The notes under the pieces were generated by a model. That model made no database searches. It was not told where the DNA came from and saw only the letters and a program-made list of their open reading frames with translations. From an uncultured bacterium (lineage in GTDB: Bacteria; Patescibacteriota; Minisyncoccia; Phycocordibacterales; UBA9973), in assembly GCA_903895055.1 (NCBI GenBank), contig CAITSL010000004.1, positions 1-15,991 on the forward strand: a DNA stretch of 15,991 bases, in the 5' to 3' direction. Shown piece by piece: positions 1 through 7,007 of the stretch; the first letter of the stretch is position 1; each line of letters begins with the position of its first letter. Made by a program: the position numbers and the translations under genes.

Positions 1-358
1 ATGCGCCCCAAGCGTCTTTCGAAAGCATATGTACTTCGTCGATAATATATATTTTATATTTTGAATCAAAAGGTAAAACTCGCACTCCTTCTCGAAGCGT
101 TTTTATGTCCTCAATGCCACGATTAGAAGCCGCATCTATCTCATATAGGTCATTTACTGACACTCCTATTTCTTTGGCGAAAATACGGGCTACAGAGGTC
201 TTGCCTGTGCCACGCGAACCCACAAAAAGGTAAGCATGTGAGACTTTATCATCTTTAATGGAGCTTTCCAGCACTTTGGTAATGTGATCTTGCCCTAAAA
301 CCTCACCAAAAGTCGCTGGTCTGTATTTACGATACAAAGCTAAGCTTTTTTCCGACAT
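1..358 (-). CDS. dnaX: DNA polymerase III subunit gamma/tau (DnaX), N-terminal part, cut by window edge
   Basis: This is the ATPase motor of the replicative clamp loader, which opens the beta clamp and places it on primed DNA. Only the first 119 codons are in the window. They contain the DnaX opening YRKYRP (residues 9-14), Walker A GSRGTGKT (47-54), the family block DLYEIDAASNRG (70-81) and Walker B YIIDEVHML (104-112). Only seven residues (63-69) lie between the FAK after Walker A and DLYEIDAAS. Typical bacterial DnaX has nearly 30 there, including four zinc-binding cysteines, so the zinc module is missing. The start at 358 is supported by the YRKYRP spacing and by an extended -10 that would begin the transcript at this ATG. 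The AAA+ C-terminal part and the tau region lie outside the window. Confidence 0.93.
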   Translation of the reverse strand, partial: MSEKSLALYRKYRPATFGEVLGQDHITKVLESSIKDDKVSHAYLFVGSRGTGKTSVARIFAKEIGVSVNDLYEIDAASNRGIEDIKTLREGVRVLPFDSKYKIYIIDEVHMLSKDAWGA

Positions 359-364
359 AAATAC

Positions 365-373
365 AGTATATCA
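365..373 (-). promoter_or_regulatory. dnaX extended -10 promoter, leaderless
   Basis: Reading leftward the sequence is TGATATACT, an extended -10 (TGn plus TATACT). The last T is at 365, seven bases before the A of the dnaX ATG at 358, so the predicted first transcribed base is that A. No good -35 is visible (a T-run lies there), which fits an extended -10 promoter. No Shine-Dalgarno sequence precedes the gene. Confidence 0.6.
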
Positions 374-384
374 AAAAATATCAA

Positions 385-415
385 ATAAAAAAACTTCGGA
401 AGTCGGACTTCCGAA
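385..415 (-). terminator. Intrinsic terminator of the pyrimidine operon, after pyrB
   Basis: Perfect inverted repeat: TTCGGAAGTC at 395-404 and GACTTCCGAA at 406-415 around a single G. It folds as a 9-bp stem with a 3-nt loop. Reading leftward it is followed by a T-rich tract (393-385). It begins two bases after the pyrB stop codon. Its centre, AGTCCGACT on this strand, recurs in the palindrome inside parB. Confidence 0.85.
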
Positions 416-417
416 TA

Positions 418-1332
418 TTAGAGATTAAAAACATACAAAAGGAGAGCCATGCGAACATAGAGACCATTTTGGGCTTGGCGGAAATAAGCGGCGCGTTTGT
501 CTTTATCAATCTCATAATCAATTTCATTCACTCTCGGCAGTGGGTGCATGATGATCGTTTCTTTTTTCATAATATCCAAATGTTTCGGTTTTAAAATAAA
601 AAAGTTTTTGACTCTTTCGTACTCGTTTTGATTAGTAAAGCGTTCTTTTTGAACTCGCATCATATAAACAACATCGGCATTGGGCAGTGCTTTCTCTAGA
701 CTGTATCCTTCACTAAATTCAATATTTTTTTCTATAAGTTTTTCTTTTTGCTCAACTGAAATAGCCAACTCTTTGGGAGAAATAAATTGGAATTTATTGC
801 CGGGGTAAAACGCCAGCAGTGGAACCAGAGAGTTTAAGGTTCGACTATGAAGCACATCACCAACGAATACAATATTTAAATTATCCAAGCGCCCAAGCTC
901 TTTTTTAATTGTATATAAATCAAGCAGTGCTTGAGTAGGATGCTGGTTTCCTCCATCTCCTGCATTGATAACTGGCGTTTCTGTAACCAAAGAGGCGGAC
1001 TCCACAGAACCTGGAGTTGGATGGCGGATGACAATCGCATCGGCATAACAAGAAAGCATTCGAGCGGTGTCTTCGATTATCTCTCCTTTATAAGTTGAAG
1101 AATTTGTCATTGCATTTTCGGCTGAAATTACATTTGCTCCCAAGCGCAAAGCTGCAGTTTCAAAAGACAAGCGGGTGCGAGTCGACGGTTCAAAAAAAAT
1201 ACAAGCAACAATTTTCCCGGCCAAAAGGGTTCTGGTTTTTGGATCTAGTAAAGATTTTTCCATTTCACTTGCCCGTGATAAAAGTTTTTCAACTTCATCT
1301 TTGGTAAACTGATTGGTAGAAAGTATATGCAT
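418..1332 (-). CDS. pyrB: Aspartate carbamoyltransferase catalytic subunit
   Basis: It condenses carbamoyl phosphate with L-aspartate to form N-carbamoyl-L-aspartate, the second step of UMP synthesis, in the cytoplasm. At 304 residues it has the normal length of a catalytic chain. Visible motifs are the carbamoyl-phosphate loop STRTR (50-54), YKGE with the lysine contributed across the trimer interface (81-84), HPTQALLDLY (131-140), GDVLHSRT (159-166) and the C-terminal HPLPR loop that closes over the substrates. It is the last gene of pyrC-carA-carB-pyrB, 19 bases after carB, and is followed at once by a terminator. No pyrI regulatory subunit is adjacent, so the enzyme is probably an unregulated trimer. 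A TATAAT lies 11 bases before the ATG, so it may also be transcribed separately. Confidence 0.96.
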   Translation of the reverse strand: MHILSTNQFTKDEVEKLLSRASEMEKSLLDPKTRTLLAGKIVACIFFEPSTRTRLSFETAALRLGANVISAENAMTNSSTYKGEIIEDTARMLSCYADAIVIRHPTPGSVESASLVTETPVINAGDGGNQHPTQALLDLYTIKKELGRLDNLNIVFVGDVLHSRTLNSLVPLLAFYPGNKFQFISPKELAISVEQKEKLIEKNIEFSEGYSLEKALPNADVVYMMRVQKERFTNQNEYERVKNFFILKPKHLDIMKKETIIMHPLPRVNEIDYEIDKDKRAAYFRQAQNGLYVRMALLLYVFNL

Positions 1333-1342
1333 GATGTTTTAT

Positions 1343-1348
1343 ATTATA
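1343..1348 (-). promoter_or_regulatory. Possible internal -10 box before pyrB
   Basis: A perfect TATAAT on the minus strand lies in the 19-bp carB-pyrB gap, with its last base 11 bases before the pyrB A. It would start a transcript about 4 bases upstream of the ATG. No convincing -35 or TG extension is present, so it may be chance in AT-rich DNA or a weak internal promoter. Confidence 0.35.
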
Positions 1349-1351
1349 CTA

Positions 1352-4300
1352 CTAATTCAAATATTCGTTATAAGACTTAATTTCCAAATCTTCCAATTTA
1401 TAGCGAGCGAGCGCTTTAATAAAAGCTCGGGCTAAACGCATATCGGTGAAAAGCGGAATCTGATTGTCCACCGTCGCCCGGCGAATGCGAAAACCGTCAG
1501 TGATGACATGCTTATTTTCTTTGGAAAGAATGTAATTCTCGCTTAAATTTACTACGAAAGCTATCTTTTGACTGTTGATGACATCCAGAATATTGGGCGC
1601 GTTCTCGGAAGCTTTGCGTACAACTTCTGCCGGTACTCCATTATTTTCTAAAAATTCTGCGGTCGTATTGGTGGCGTAAATATGATATCCGAGCTTAGCT
1701 ATCGTCTTCGCCGCTTCCAGAAACTTGGCTTTATTTACCAACCTTCTCAAGGAAAGCACCACTCCCCTTTTTTTGAAATCAAATTTATTGGTACTTAGGA
1801 TTGATTTCAAAAGTGCTTCATCGAAATCACGTCCGAAGCAAGCAACTTCACCGGTAGAAGACATCTCTACCCGAAGCACAGGATCCGCTCCGAGTAAACG
1901 AGAAAAAGAAAATTGAGAAGACTTAACCACGACACTTTTCGGATAAACAAAATTATGTATTTTTGCTTTTCCAAAAAAACTATCCACCGAAATATCCAAG
2001 AAATTGACATTCATCGCTTTGGACAAAAGCGGAAAAGTGCGGGAAGCTCTAAGATTGACTTCAATCACATACGGGACATTGTCTTTCACTAAAAATTGAA
2101 TATTGAAGGGTCCGGTGATATTGAGTTCCTTGGCAATTTTTCGTGAAATCTCTTTTAATTGAAATTCGGTTGAAGCATAAACTCTCTGGGTGGGAAAAAC
2201 AATGGTCGCATCTCCCGAATGTACTCCGGCATTTTCCACATGTTCGGAAATGGCATAAACCATGATCTCGCCCCTTTGCGCCACTGCGTCAAATTCAAGT
2301 TCTTTGGCATTGGTAATAAATTTAGAAATGGTAACAGGATATTCGGGTGAAAGAAGCGCTGCTTGGTTGATAAAGTTGGCAAGTTCGGATTTTGAATAAC
2401 AGACTCGCATAGCGGAACCGGAAAGCACATAAGAGGGCCGGACCAGTACCGGGAAACCTTCTTTTGAAATGAATTTCCTGGCTTCGGTCATATTGGAAAA
2501 ACTTTGCCATTTCGGCTGGAGAATTTTGAGCTTATCCAGAAGCGCCGAGAAAAGATTCCGGTCTTCGGCTCGATTGATATTTTCTGCAGTTGTCCCTAAA
2601 ATATTAAATCCTTGCTTGGAAAGTTTATTGGCTAAATTATTCGGACGCTGACCACCGACTGAAACAATTAGTCCTCCCACTCTTTCGAATTCATAAATAT
2701 CCGAAACTGTCTCGTATGAAAGATCTTCAAAATAAAGACGGTCCGACATATCATAATCAGTCGATACGGTCTCTGGATTGCAATTTATAATAAGGGATTC
2801 TTTCTGATATCTTCGAAGAGCCATGGCGGTATGCACACAAGACCAGTCAAATTCGACACTCGAACCAATGTGATATGGACCACTCCCAAGAACTATAATA
2901 GCATTTTTACCAAGTGGCACTACGTCATTGTGACTGCCATGATAAGTCAGATAGAGATAATTTGTTTGGGCTGGAATTTCTCCCGCCAGAGTATCGATTT
3001 GGAATATTGATGGAAAAATTTTCATTTGTTTTCGAATTTTACGAATTTGAAGTTCATTTTTGTCACACAATTTGCCGATTTTTTTATCGGAAAAACCAAG
3101 CTGTTTTAACGAAAGCATTGTGTTGTGAGTCAATTTCTTCTTTATTCCAAAATTTTTCTCCGCCATTACGATTGCTTTGATTCTTTCCAAGAACCAGAGA
3201 TCAATCCCGGTCATTTTATAAATAAGGGAGAGGGGCATTCCTTTCTGGATAAAGAAAACGACCGCAAAGATTCTTTTGGAAGTGGGGCTAGCCAATAGTT
3301 TTCTCAATTCCTTATTGTTCGCTTTTTTTAGGCAATTACTATCAGTGAGGCTCTCGATCTGTCCTGATTGCATGCGAATTGCTTTTTGCAAGGCTTCTTC
3401 GAAACTTCGGCCGATCGCCATAACTTCTCCGACTGATTTCATTGCACTACCTATTTGTAATTTAACACCTTTGAATTTATCCAAATCCCATCTGGGTATT
3501 TTAACTACGATATAATCAAGCGCCGGTTCAAAAAAACTCTGGGTTACTTCCGTAATTTTATTTTTTATTTCAAGTAAATTTTTACCGAGAGCAAGCTTGG
3601 CTGCAACGTAAGCCAGCGGATAGCCCGTAGCCTTGGAAGCAAGCGCACTCGAACGAGAAAGTCGAGCATTTACCTCAATGACATAATAATCAAGTTCTCC
3701 TCCTTTTGGGTGCGGATTTAAGGCATACTGGACATTGCATTCACCAATAATTTGGAGACTTTGCACAATTTTAATGCTTGCTTCTCGCAGTTTATGATAT
3801 TCCAGATTGGAAAGAGTCTGACTCGGAGCAACCACAATCGAATCTCCGGTATGAATGCCGAGCGGATCAAGATTTTCCATATTGCACACCGTAATGGTGT
3901 TCCCGTATTTATCGCGCACTACTTCATATTCTATTTCTTTAAAATGATGTAAATATTTTTCAATCAATACCTGGGGAGAAATAGCGAGCGCTCCAGCGAC
4001 AATTTCTTTTAATTGTTTATGATTTGTAACCACGCCGGATTTTTGTCCACCCAGAGCGTAAGCTGCGCGAACCATCAAAGGGAAACCGATTTTCTCGGCA
4101 ATCTTTTTTGCGCCAGCTAGGGTGGTAGCGGACCCACTCTCCGGAACCGGAATACTGATGCTTCGCAAATGTTCCGCAAAAAATTGTCTGTCTTCGGTAA
4201 GCATGATTGAGACAATTGGAGTTCCAAGCACTTTTACTTTGTATTTTTTAAAAACACCTCTCTTCGAGAGTTCCAGCCCACAATTGAGCGCAGTTTGCCC

Positions 4301-4573
4301 TCCGAAAGACAACATGATTCCATCCGGTCTTTCTTTTTTTATGACTTGCTCCACAAAATAATCATTTACCGGCAAAAAATAAACTTCGTCGGCTAAATCT
4401 TTCGATGTTTGAAAAGTTGCGATGTTTGGATTCACCAAAATAACTTTTATTTTCTCTTCTTTCAGAGCTTTGATCGCTTGGCTGCCACTATAATCAAATT
4501 CCCCTGCTTCGCCGATTTTCAGCGCGCCGCTTCCCAATACCAATATTTTTTTGTATTTTTTTGTATTTTTCAT
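1352..4573 (-). CDS. carB: Carbamoyl phosphate synthase large subunit
   Basis: It makes carbamoyl phosphate from bicarbonate, two ATP and the ammonia channelled from CarA. I start it at 4573 (MKNTKKYKKILVLGSG) rather than the longer 4624 frame. The ATG at 4573 overlaps the carA stop as ATGA, and 1073 residues equals the length of E. coli CarB. It has two duplicated ATP-grasp halves. The first contains FGGQTALNCG and the metal-site segment VIEVNARLSRSS. The second contains LGSGPYHIGSSVEFDW, SVGGQRPNNLA and VIEVNLRASRTFP. Between them lies the helical oligomerisation region. The last 140 or so residues form an MGS-like allosteric domain (KLGYHIYATNTTAEFL), where UMP or other effectors bind in known enzymes. 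An AGTGAGG stretch lies about 11 bases before the ATG, and translation is probably coupled to carA. Confidence 0.96.
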   Translation of the reverse strand: MKNTKKYKKILVLGSGALKIGEAGEFDYSGSQAIKALKEEKIKVILVNPNIATFQTSKDLADEVYFLPVNDYFVEQVIKKERPDGIMLSFGGQTALNCGLELSKRGVFKKYKVKVLGTPIVSIMLTEDRQFFAEHLRSISIPVPESGSATTLAGAKKIAEKIGFPLMVRAAYALGGQKSGVVTNHKQLKEIVAGALAISPQVLIEKYLHHFKEIEYEVVRDKYGNTITVCNMENLDPLGIHTGDSIVVAPSQTLSNLEYHKLREASIKIVQSLQIIGECNVQYALNPHPKGGELDYYVIEVNARLSRSSALASKATGYPLAYVAAKLALGKNLLEIKNKITEVTQSFFEPALDYIVVKIPRWDLDKFKGVKLQIGSAMKSVGEVMAIGRSFEEALQKAIRMQSGQIESLTDSNCLKKANNKELRKLLASPTSKRIFAVVFFIQKGMPLSLIYKMTGIDLWFLERIKAIVMAEKNFGIKKKLTHNTMLSLKQLGFSDKKIGKLCDKNELQIRKIRKQMKIFPSIFQIDTLAGEIPAQTNYLYLTYHGSHNDVVPLGKNAIIVLGSGPYHIGSSVEFDWSCVHTAMALRRYQKESLIINCNPETVSTDYDMSDRLYFEDLSYETVSDIYEFERVGGLIVSVGGQRPNNLANKLSKQGFNILGTTAENINRAEDRNLFSALLDKLKILQPKWQSFSNMTEARKFISKEGFPVLVRPSYVLSGSAMRVCYSKSELANFINQAALLSPEYPVTISKFITNAKELEFDAVAQRGEIMVYAISEHVENAGVHSGDATIVFPTQRVYASTEFQLKEISRKIAKELNITGPFNIQFLVKDNVPYVIEVNLRASRTFPLLSKAMNVNFLDISVDSFFGKAKIHNFVYPKSVVVKSSQFSFSRLLGADPVLRVEMSSTGEVACFGRDFDEALLKSILSTNKFDFKKRGVVLSLRRLVNKAKFLEAAKTIAKLGYHIYATNTTAEFLENNGVPAEVVRKASENAPNILDVINSQKIAFVVNLSENYILSKENKHVITDGFRIRRATVDNQIPLFTDMRLARAFIKALARYKLEDLEIKSYNEYLN

Positions 4574-5652
4574 AAAGAATTTGACCTCACTCCCGCCTTT
4601 TTCAAAAAGTAATCGAAAATCCAATCGGTATCAAGCGGTCCGGGAGAACTTTCCGGGTGAAATTGAACGGACATAAATGGCAAACTTTTGTGGATGATCC
4701 CTTCATTGGTATTGTCATTAGCATTATAAAACCATTCTCGAAAATCTTTCGGGATTTTTTTGACCGCAAAACCGTGATTTTGAGTGGTCAAATAACATTT
4801 ATTGGTACCAGAGAGAACACATGGTTGATTTTGACTACGATGGCCAAAAGGAAGCTTATAAGTAGTGCCACCACAAGCCAGAGCCAGAATCTGATTCCCA
4901 AGACAGATTCCCAAGATAGGAATTTTTTTAGCCATAATTTTCTTAACATTTAAAATAGTGGCATGTACTTTTGTCGGATCTCCCGGTCCGTTTGAAATTA
5001 CTACCGCATCCATGGGAAATAGAAGTTTGGTTACATCGGTATCGTATGGCACCACGGCAACTTTGAATCCTCTTTGAACTAATTGTCTCACAATATTTTT
5101 TTTGATACCGCAATCAATCACCACGATAGTCTTTTTCCCTTGCCCTTCCATTCGAATCTTTTTTGTGGAAATTTCAGCGACTAAATTTCGAGCATTCGGA
5201 TCATCAAAAGTTACTTTATTTTTACCTGCCTGCGCAGGCAGGCCGCAAATTATTTTTCCAAGCAACACTCCGTCCGAACACAATTTTTGAGTTAAACCTC
5301 TGGTATCTTTAATTTCCAGCGCCGGAATATTAAACCTCTTCAACCATTTTCCCAAAGTTTCTTTCGAAGTATGATGAGAAGGCGTATCGATATAGTTGCA
5401 AACAACTAGCCCAGCAACCTGAATTTTATTCGATTCCCAATATTTTTTATGAGGGACTCCGTAATTGCCGATCATGGGAGAAGTCAGAACTAAAATTTGT
5501 CCCCGAAAGGACGGATCGGTTAAAGCCTCCGGGTATCCAACCATGCCGGTAGCGAATACCACTTCGCCTGATGCGGAAATTGGCGCGCCGAAACTGCGTC
5601 CTTGTATAACTTCACCACTTTTTAAAATTAATTTATCTGATTTAGTTTGCAT
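4570..5652 (-). CDS. carA: Carbamoyl phosphate synthase small subunit (glutaminase)
   Basis: It hydrolyses glutamine and passes ammonia to CarB. At 360 residues it is slightly shorter than the E. coli protein (about 382). The N-terminal CPSase small-chain domain covers about 1-150 (GEVVFATGMVGYPEALTDPS, LTSPMIGNYG). The class I glutamine amidotransferase domain follows, with nucleophile Cys250 in GICLGNQ and His332 and Glu334 in VQFHPESSPGP. The triad is complete. It overlaps pyrC by 11 bases and carB by 4. AAAGG lies 8 bases before the ATG and is one of the few clear Shine-Dalgarno sites in the window. Residues 137-143 (GLPAQAG) are encoded by an 18-bp perfect GC-rich palindrome at a variable interdomain position, probably an inserted element kept in frame. 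Confidence 0.96.
   Translation of the reverse strand: MQTKSDKLILKSGEVIQGRSFGAPISASGEVVFATGMVGYPEALTDPSFRGQILVLTSPMIGNYGVPHKKYWESNKIQVAGLVVCNYIDTPSHHTSKETLGKWLKRFNIPALEIKDTRGLTQKLCSDGVLLGKIICGLPAQAGKNKVTFDDPNARNLVAEISTKKIRMEGQGKKTIVVIDCGIKKNIVRQLVQRGFKVAVVPYDTDVTKLLFPMDAVVISNGPGDPTKVHATILNVKKIMAKKIPILGICLGNQILALACGGTTYKLPFGHRSQNQPCVLSGTNKCYLTTQNHGFAVKKIPKDFREWFYNANDNTNEGIIHKSLPFMSVQFHPESSPGPLDTDWIFDYFLKKAGVRSNSL
5225..5242. repeat. 18-bp perfect palindrome in frame inside carA
   Basis: CCTGCCTGCGCAGGCAGG is a perfect palindrome with 9-bp arms and no spacer. It is about 78% G+C inside an AT-rich gene. In the carA frame it encodes part of GLPAQAG, between the end of the N-terminal domain (GVLLGKII) and the segment leading to the glutaminase domain. 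No second copy was seen in the window. Confidence 0.8.
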
Positions 5653-6871
5653 ATACTTTGCCTTTTACAATTGTAATTTTTGGGCTTCCTGGGAATGTAA
5701 CTTCTTCAAATGGCGACCACCCGCACTTTGTTTTTAAACCAGATTTGATGATTTTGTTGGGTTTTTTCATATCAATAACAGTAAGTGACCCAAAAAATCC
5801 TTCCTTTATTTCTCTATATTTTCCCAAGGAAAAATTGTTTAAAAAATTACCGGGATTGTATGAACAAATTCGGGCAATATCTAACGGAGTAAAATTGTGT
5901 TCTTTCATAAGCCAAGTTGTGAATGAACCATAAGTGTCGAGATGTGGCATTCCGGAAATCCCTTTTTCTTTTTCTTCTTTCGTATGAGGCGCATGATCGG
6001 TTGCCAGATAGTCGATTGCGCCATCCCTAAGAGCTTTTATCAAAGCCAGCCGGTTTTCCTTACTTTGTCTGATAGGTGGATTTACCTGTAGTTTTTTTCG
6101 ATTATTTTCATCAAACATACTTTCATCAAAGTATAAATGATGCGGAGCAACTTCCACCGTTACATTAATTCCCTGCTTTTTTGCTTTTATTATTTTTTCG
6201 ATACCTTCTATTGTAGAGATATGGCAAATTTTTCCAAAAAGATTATGCTTCTCTATCATTTTTAACGCTATATTTATAGCTCTTAGCTCTGCTTCGATTG
6301 GCCGACGAGCTTCATGAGTTTCTTCTTGTCTGTGTTCTTCCAGTATTTTTGGATCTTCACAATGAAAACTTATAAAACATCCTCTGTATTTTTCTAGCGC
6401 AAGATCAAGATCTTCTTCAGTATTAAAATACATATCACCAATAGAACGCCCCATGAAAACTTTATACGGAACTTTTTTTAAAAGTGGTTTAGTGTTAGGG
6501 CCGATGCCAGCATATAAAATTATCGGCACCGGGGATTTTTTGGTAAGTAAATATTTTTCTTGATATGTCTTATCGTCAACTAGCGGGATTGGATTATTGG
6601 GCATTTCCGCGAAGGCTACCACTCCTCCATTGATGGCAGCCTGGCCTGCGGTTTCGAAATCTTCTTTGTAATCATCTTTGTGACTTACGTCTTCTCGCGC
6701 ATGTACGTGTAAATCTATAAAACCCGGAAATATATATTCATCCTTGAGCAAAATATCAGCTTTGCCGGTCGGTTCGCCAACTTTGGTGATCAATCCACTT
6801 CTCTGGTCAATTTCAATTCGGCCACGAAATTCTTTTTTTGTTGATACGATTATGCCTTCTATCGATAACAT
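5642..6871 (-). CDS. pyrC: Dihydroorotase
   Basis: This amidohydrolase cyclises N-carbamoyl-aspartate to dihydroorotate, step three of UMP synthesis. It has 409 residues. Metal and substrate positions are visible: DLHVHARE (His55, His57, Arg59), the MPNNP substrate loop (90-94), a candidate carboxylated lysine Lys137 in YKVFMG, His170 in FHCED, His217 in CHIST, and Asp291 in TDHAPH. The lysine makes the site a full binuclear centre as in the dihydroorotase domain of CAD, rather than the lysine-less type known from Aquifex. The start at 6871 gives the usual short beta-sandwich N-terminus (MLSIEGIIVS). The gene is first in the operon and overlaps carA by 11 bases. It is preceded by a leader ORF and attenuator-like hairpin, and the leader ORF overlaps the first 13 bases. 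Another amidohydrolase such as hydantoinase is less likely given the neighbours. Confidence 0.94.
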   Translation of the reverse strand: MLSIEGIIVSTKKEFRGRIEIDQRSGLITKVGEPTGKADILLKDEYIFPGFIDLHVHAREDVSHKDDYKEDFETAGQAAINGGVVAFAEMPNNPIPLVDDKTYQEKYLLTKKSPVPIILYAGIGPNTKPLLKKVPYKVFMGRSIGDMYFNTEEDLDLALEKYRGCFISFHCEDPKILEEHRQEETHEARRPIEAELRAINIALKMIEKHNLFGKICHISTIEGIEKIIKAKKQGINVTVEVAPHHLYFDESMFDENNRKKLQVNPPIRQSKENRLALIKALRDGAIDYLATDHAPHTKEEKEKGISGMPHLDTYGSFTTWLMKEHNFTPLDIARICSYNPGNFLNNFSLGKYREIKEGFFGSLTVIDMKKPNKIIKSGLKTKCGWSPFEEVTFPGSPKITIVKGKVYAN

Positions 6872-6990
6872 ATATGTTTTCTTAGATTAATTGCCAAAAT
6901 AAAAACCCCATAATCGGGGCTTTCGTTGGAAACAAAAAATAAAGCGACCTCTACTTCTCTTCTGTCTTTTGTTTCCTTATGTCTATACAT
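6859..6990 (-). CDS. Putative 43-residue leader peptide of the pyrimidine operon
   Basis: A small ORF starts at ATG 6990 and ends at TAG (6861-6859). It begins MYRHKETKDRREVEVA, continues LFFVSNESPDYGVFILAINL and ends in RKHICYR. Its ATG lies one or two bases after the transcript start predicted from the extended -10 at 7007-6999. It runs without a stop through a U-rich tract, through the GC-rich hairpin and T-run, and 13 bases into pyrC in another frame. The E. coli pyrBI leader peptide (44 codons) has the same plan: translation through a UTP-sensitive U-tract and the attenuator, ending near the first structural gene. No leader protein family is recognised, and 43 open codons can occur by chance. 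The support is positional. Confidence 0.5.
   Translation of the reverse strand: MYRHKETKDRREVEVALFFVSNESPDYGVFILAINLRKHICYR
6896..6923 (-). terminator. Attenuator-like intrinsic terminator upstream of pyrC
   Basis: Reading leftward, AAAGCCCC (6923-6916), loop GATTAT (6915-6910) and GGGGTTTT (6909-6902) form an 8-bp stem with one G-U pair. The T-run 6905-6901 follows, then ATTTT. It lies 24 bases before the pyrC ATG and downstream of an apparent promoter at the end of dus. It can therefore end both dus read-through and the pyr transcript itself. A U-rich tract (6943-6928) lies just before it, as at UTP-sensitive attenuators. Confidence 0.75.
6928..6976 (-). repeat. 10-bp inverted repeat in the pyr leader
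   Basis: GGAAACAAAA (6976-6967) and TTTTGTTTCC (6937-6928) are exact reverse complements separated by 29 bases. The downstream arm is the U-rich tract just before the attenuator, so the RNA could form a hairpin that sets the pause or is opened by a translating ribosome. A short alternative pairing, GCTTT (6945-6941) with AAAGC (6923-6919), would compete with the attenuator stem. Confidence 0.55.
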
Positions 6991-6998
6991 TGGGAAAG

Positions 6999-7007
6999 AT
7001 TATATCA
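6999..7007 (-). promoter_or_regulatory. Extended -10 promoter of the pyrimidine operon
   Basis: TGATATAAT on the minus strand is a perfect extended -10 (TG, one base, TATAAT). The TGA at 7007-7005 is also the stop codon of dus. A partial -35 (TTGAAA, 7025-7020) lies 15 bases upstream. The predicted start is at 6992-6991, one or two bases before the leader ATG. Confidence 0.6.

Noticed and set aside
4571..4624. Longer carB start at 4624.
   Set aside because: It would overlap carA by over 50 bp and add residues with no family counterpart; the ATGA start at 4573 gives exactly the expected 1073-residue length.
6884..6889. TAATCT as a separate pyrC -10 downstream of the attenuator.
   Set aside because: A poor hexamer with no correctly spaced -35 and a longer distance to the ATG than at all other starts; possible but weak.
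6938..6966. PyrR-type binding loop (purine-rich AGAGAAGTAGAGG) in the pyr leader.
   Set aside because: It lacks the conserved UCC(N)GNGAGG hexaloop arrangement, so a PyrR site is not supported.
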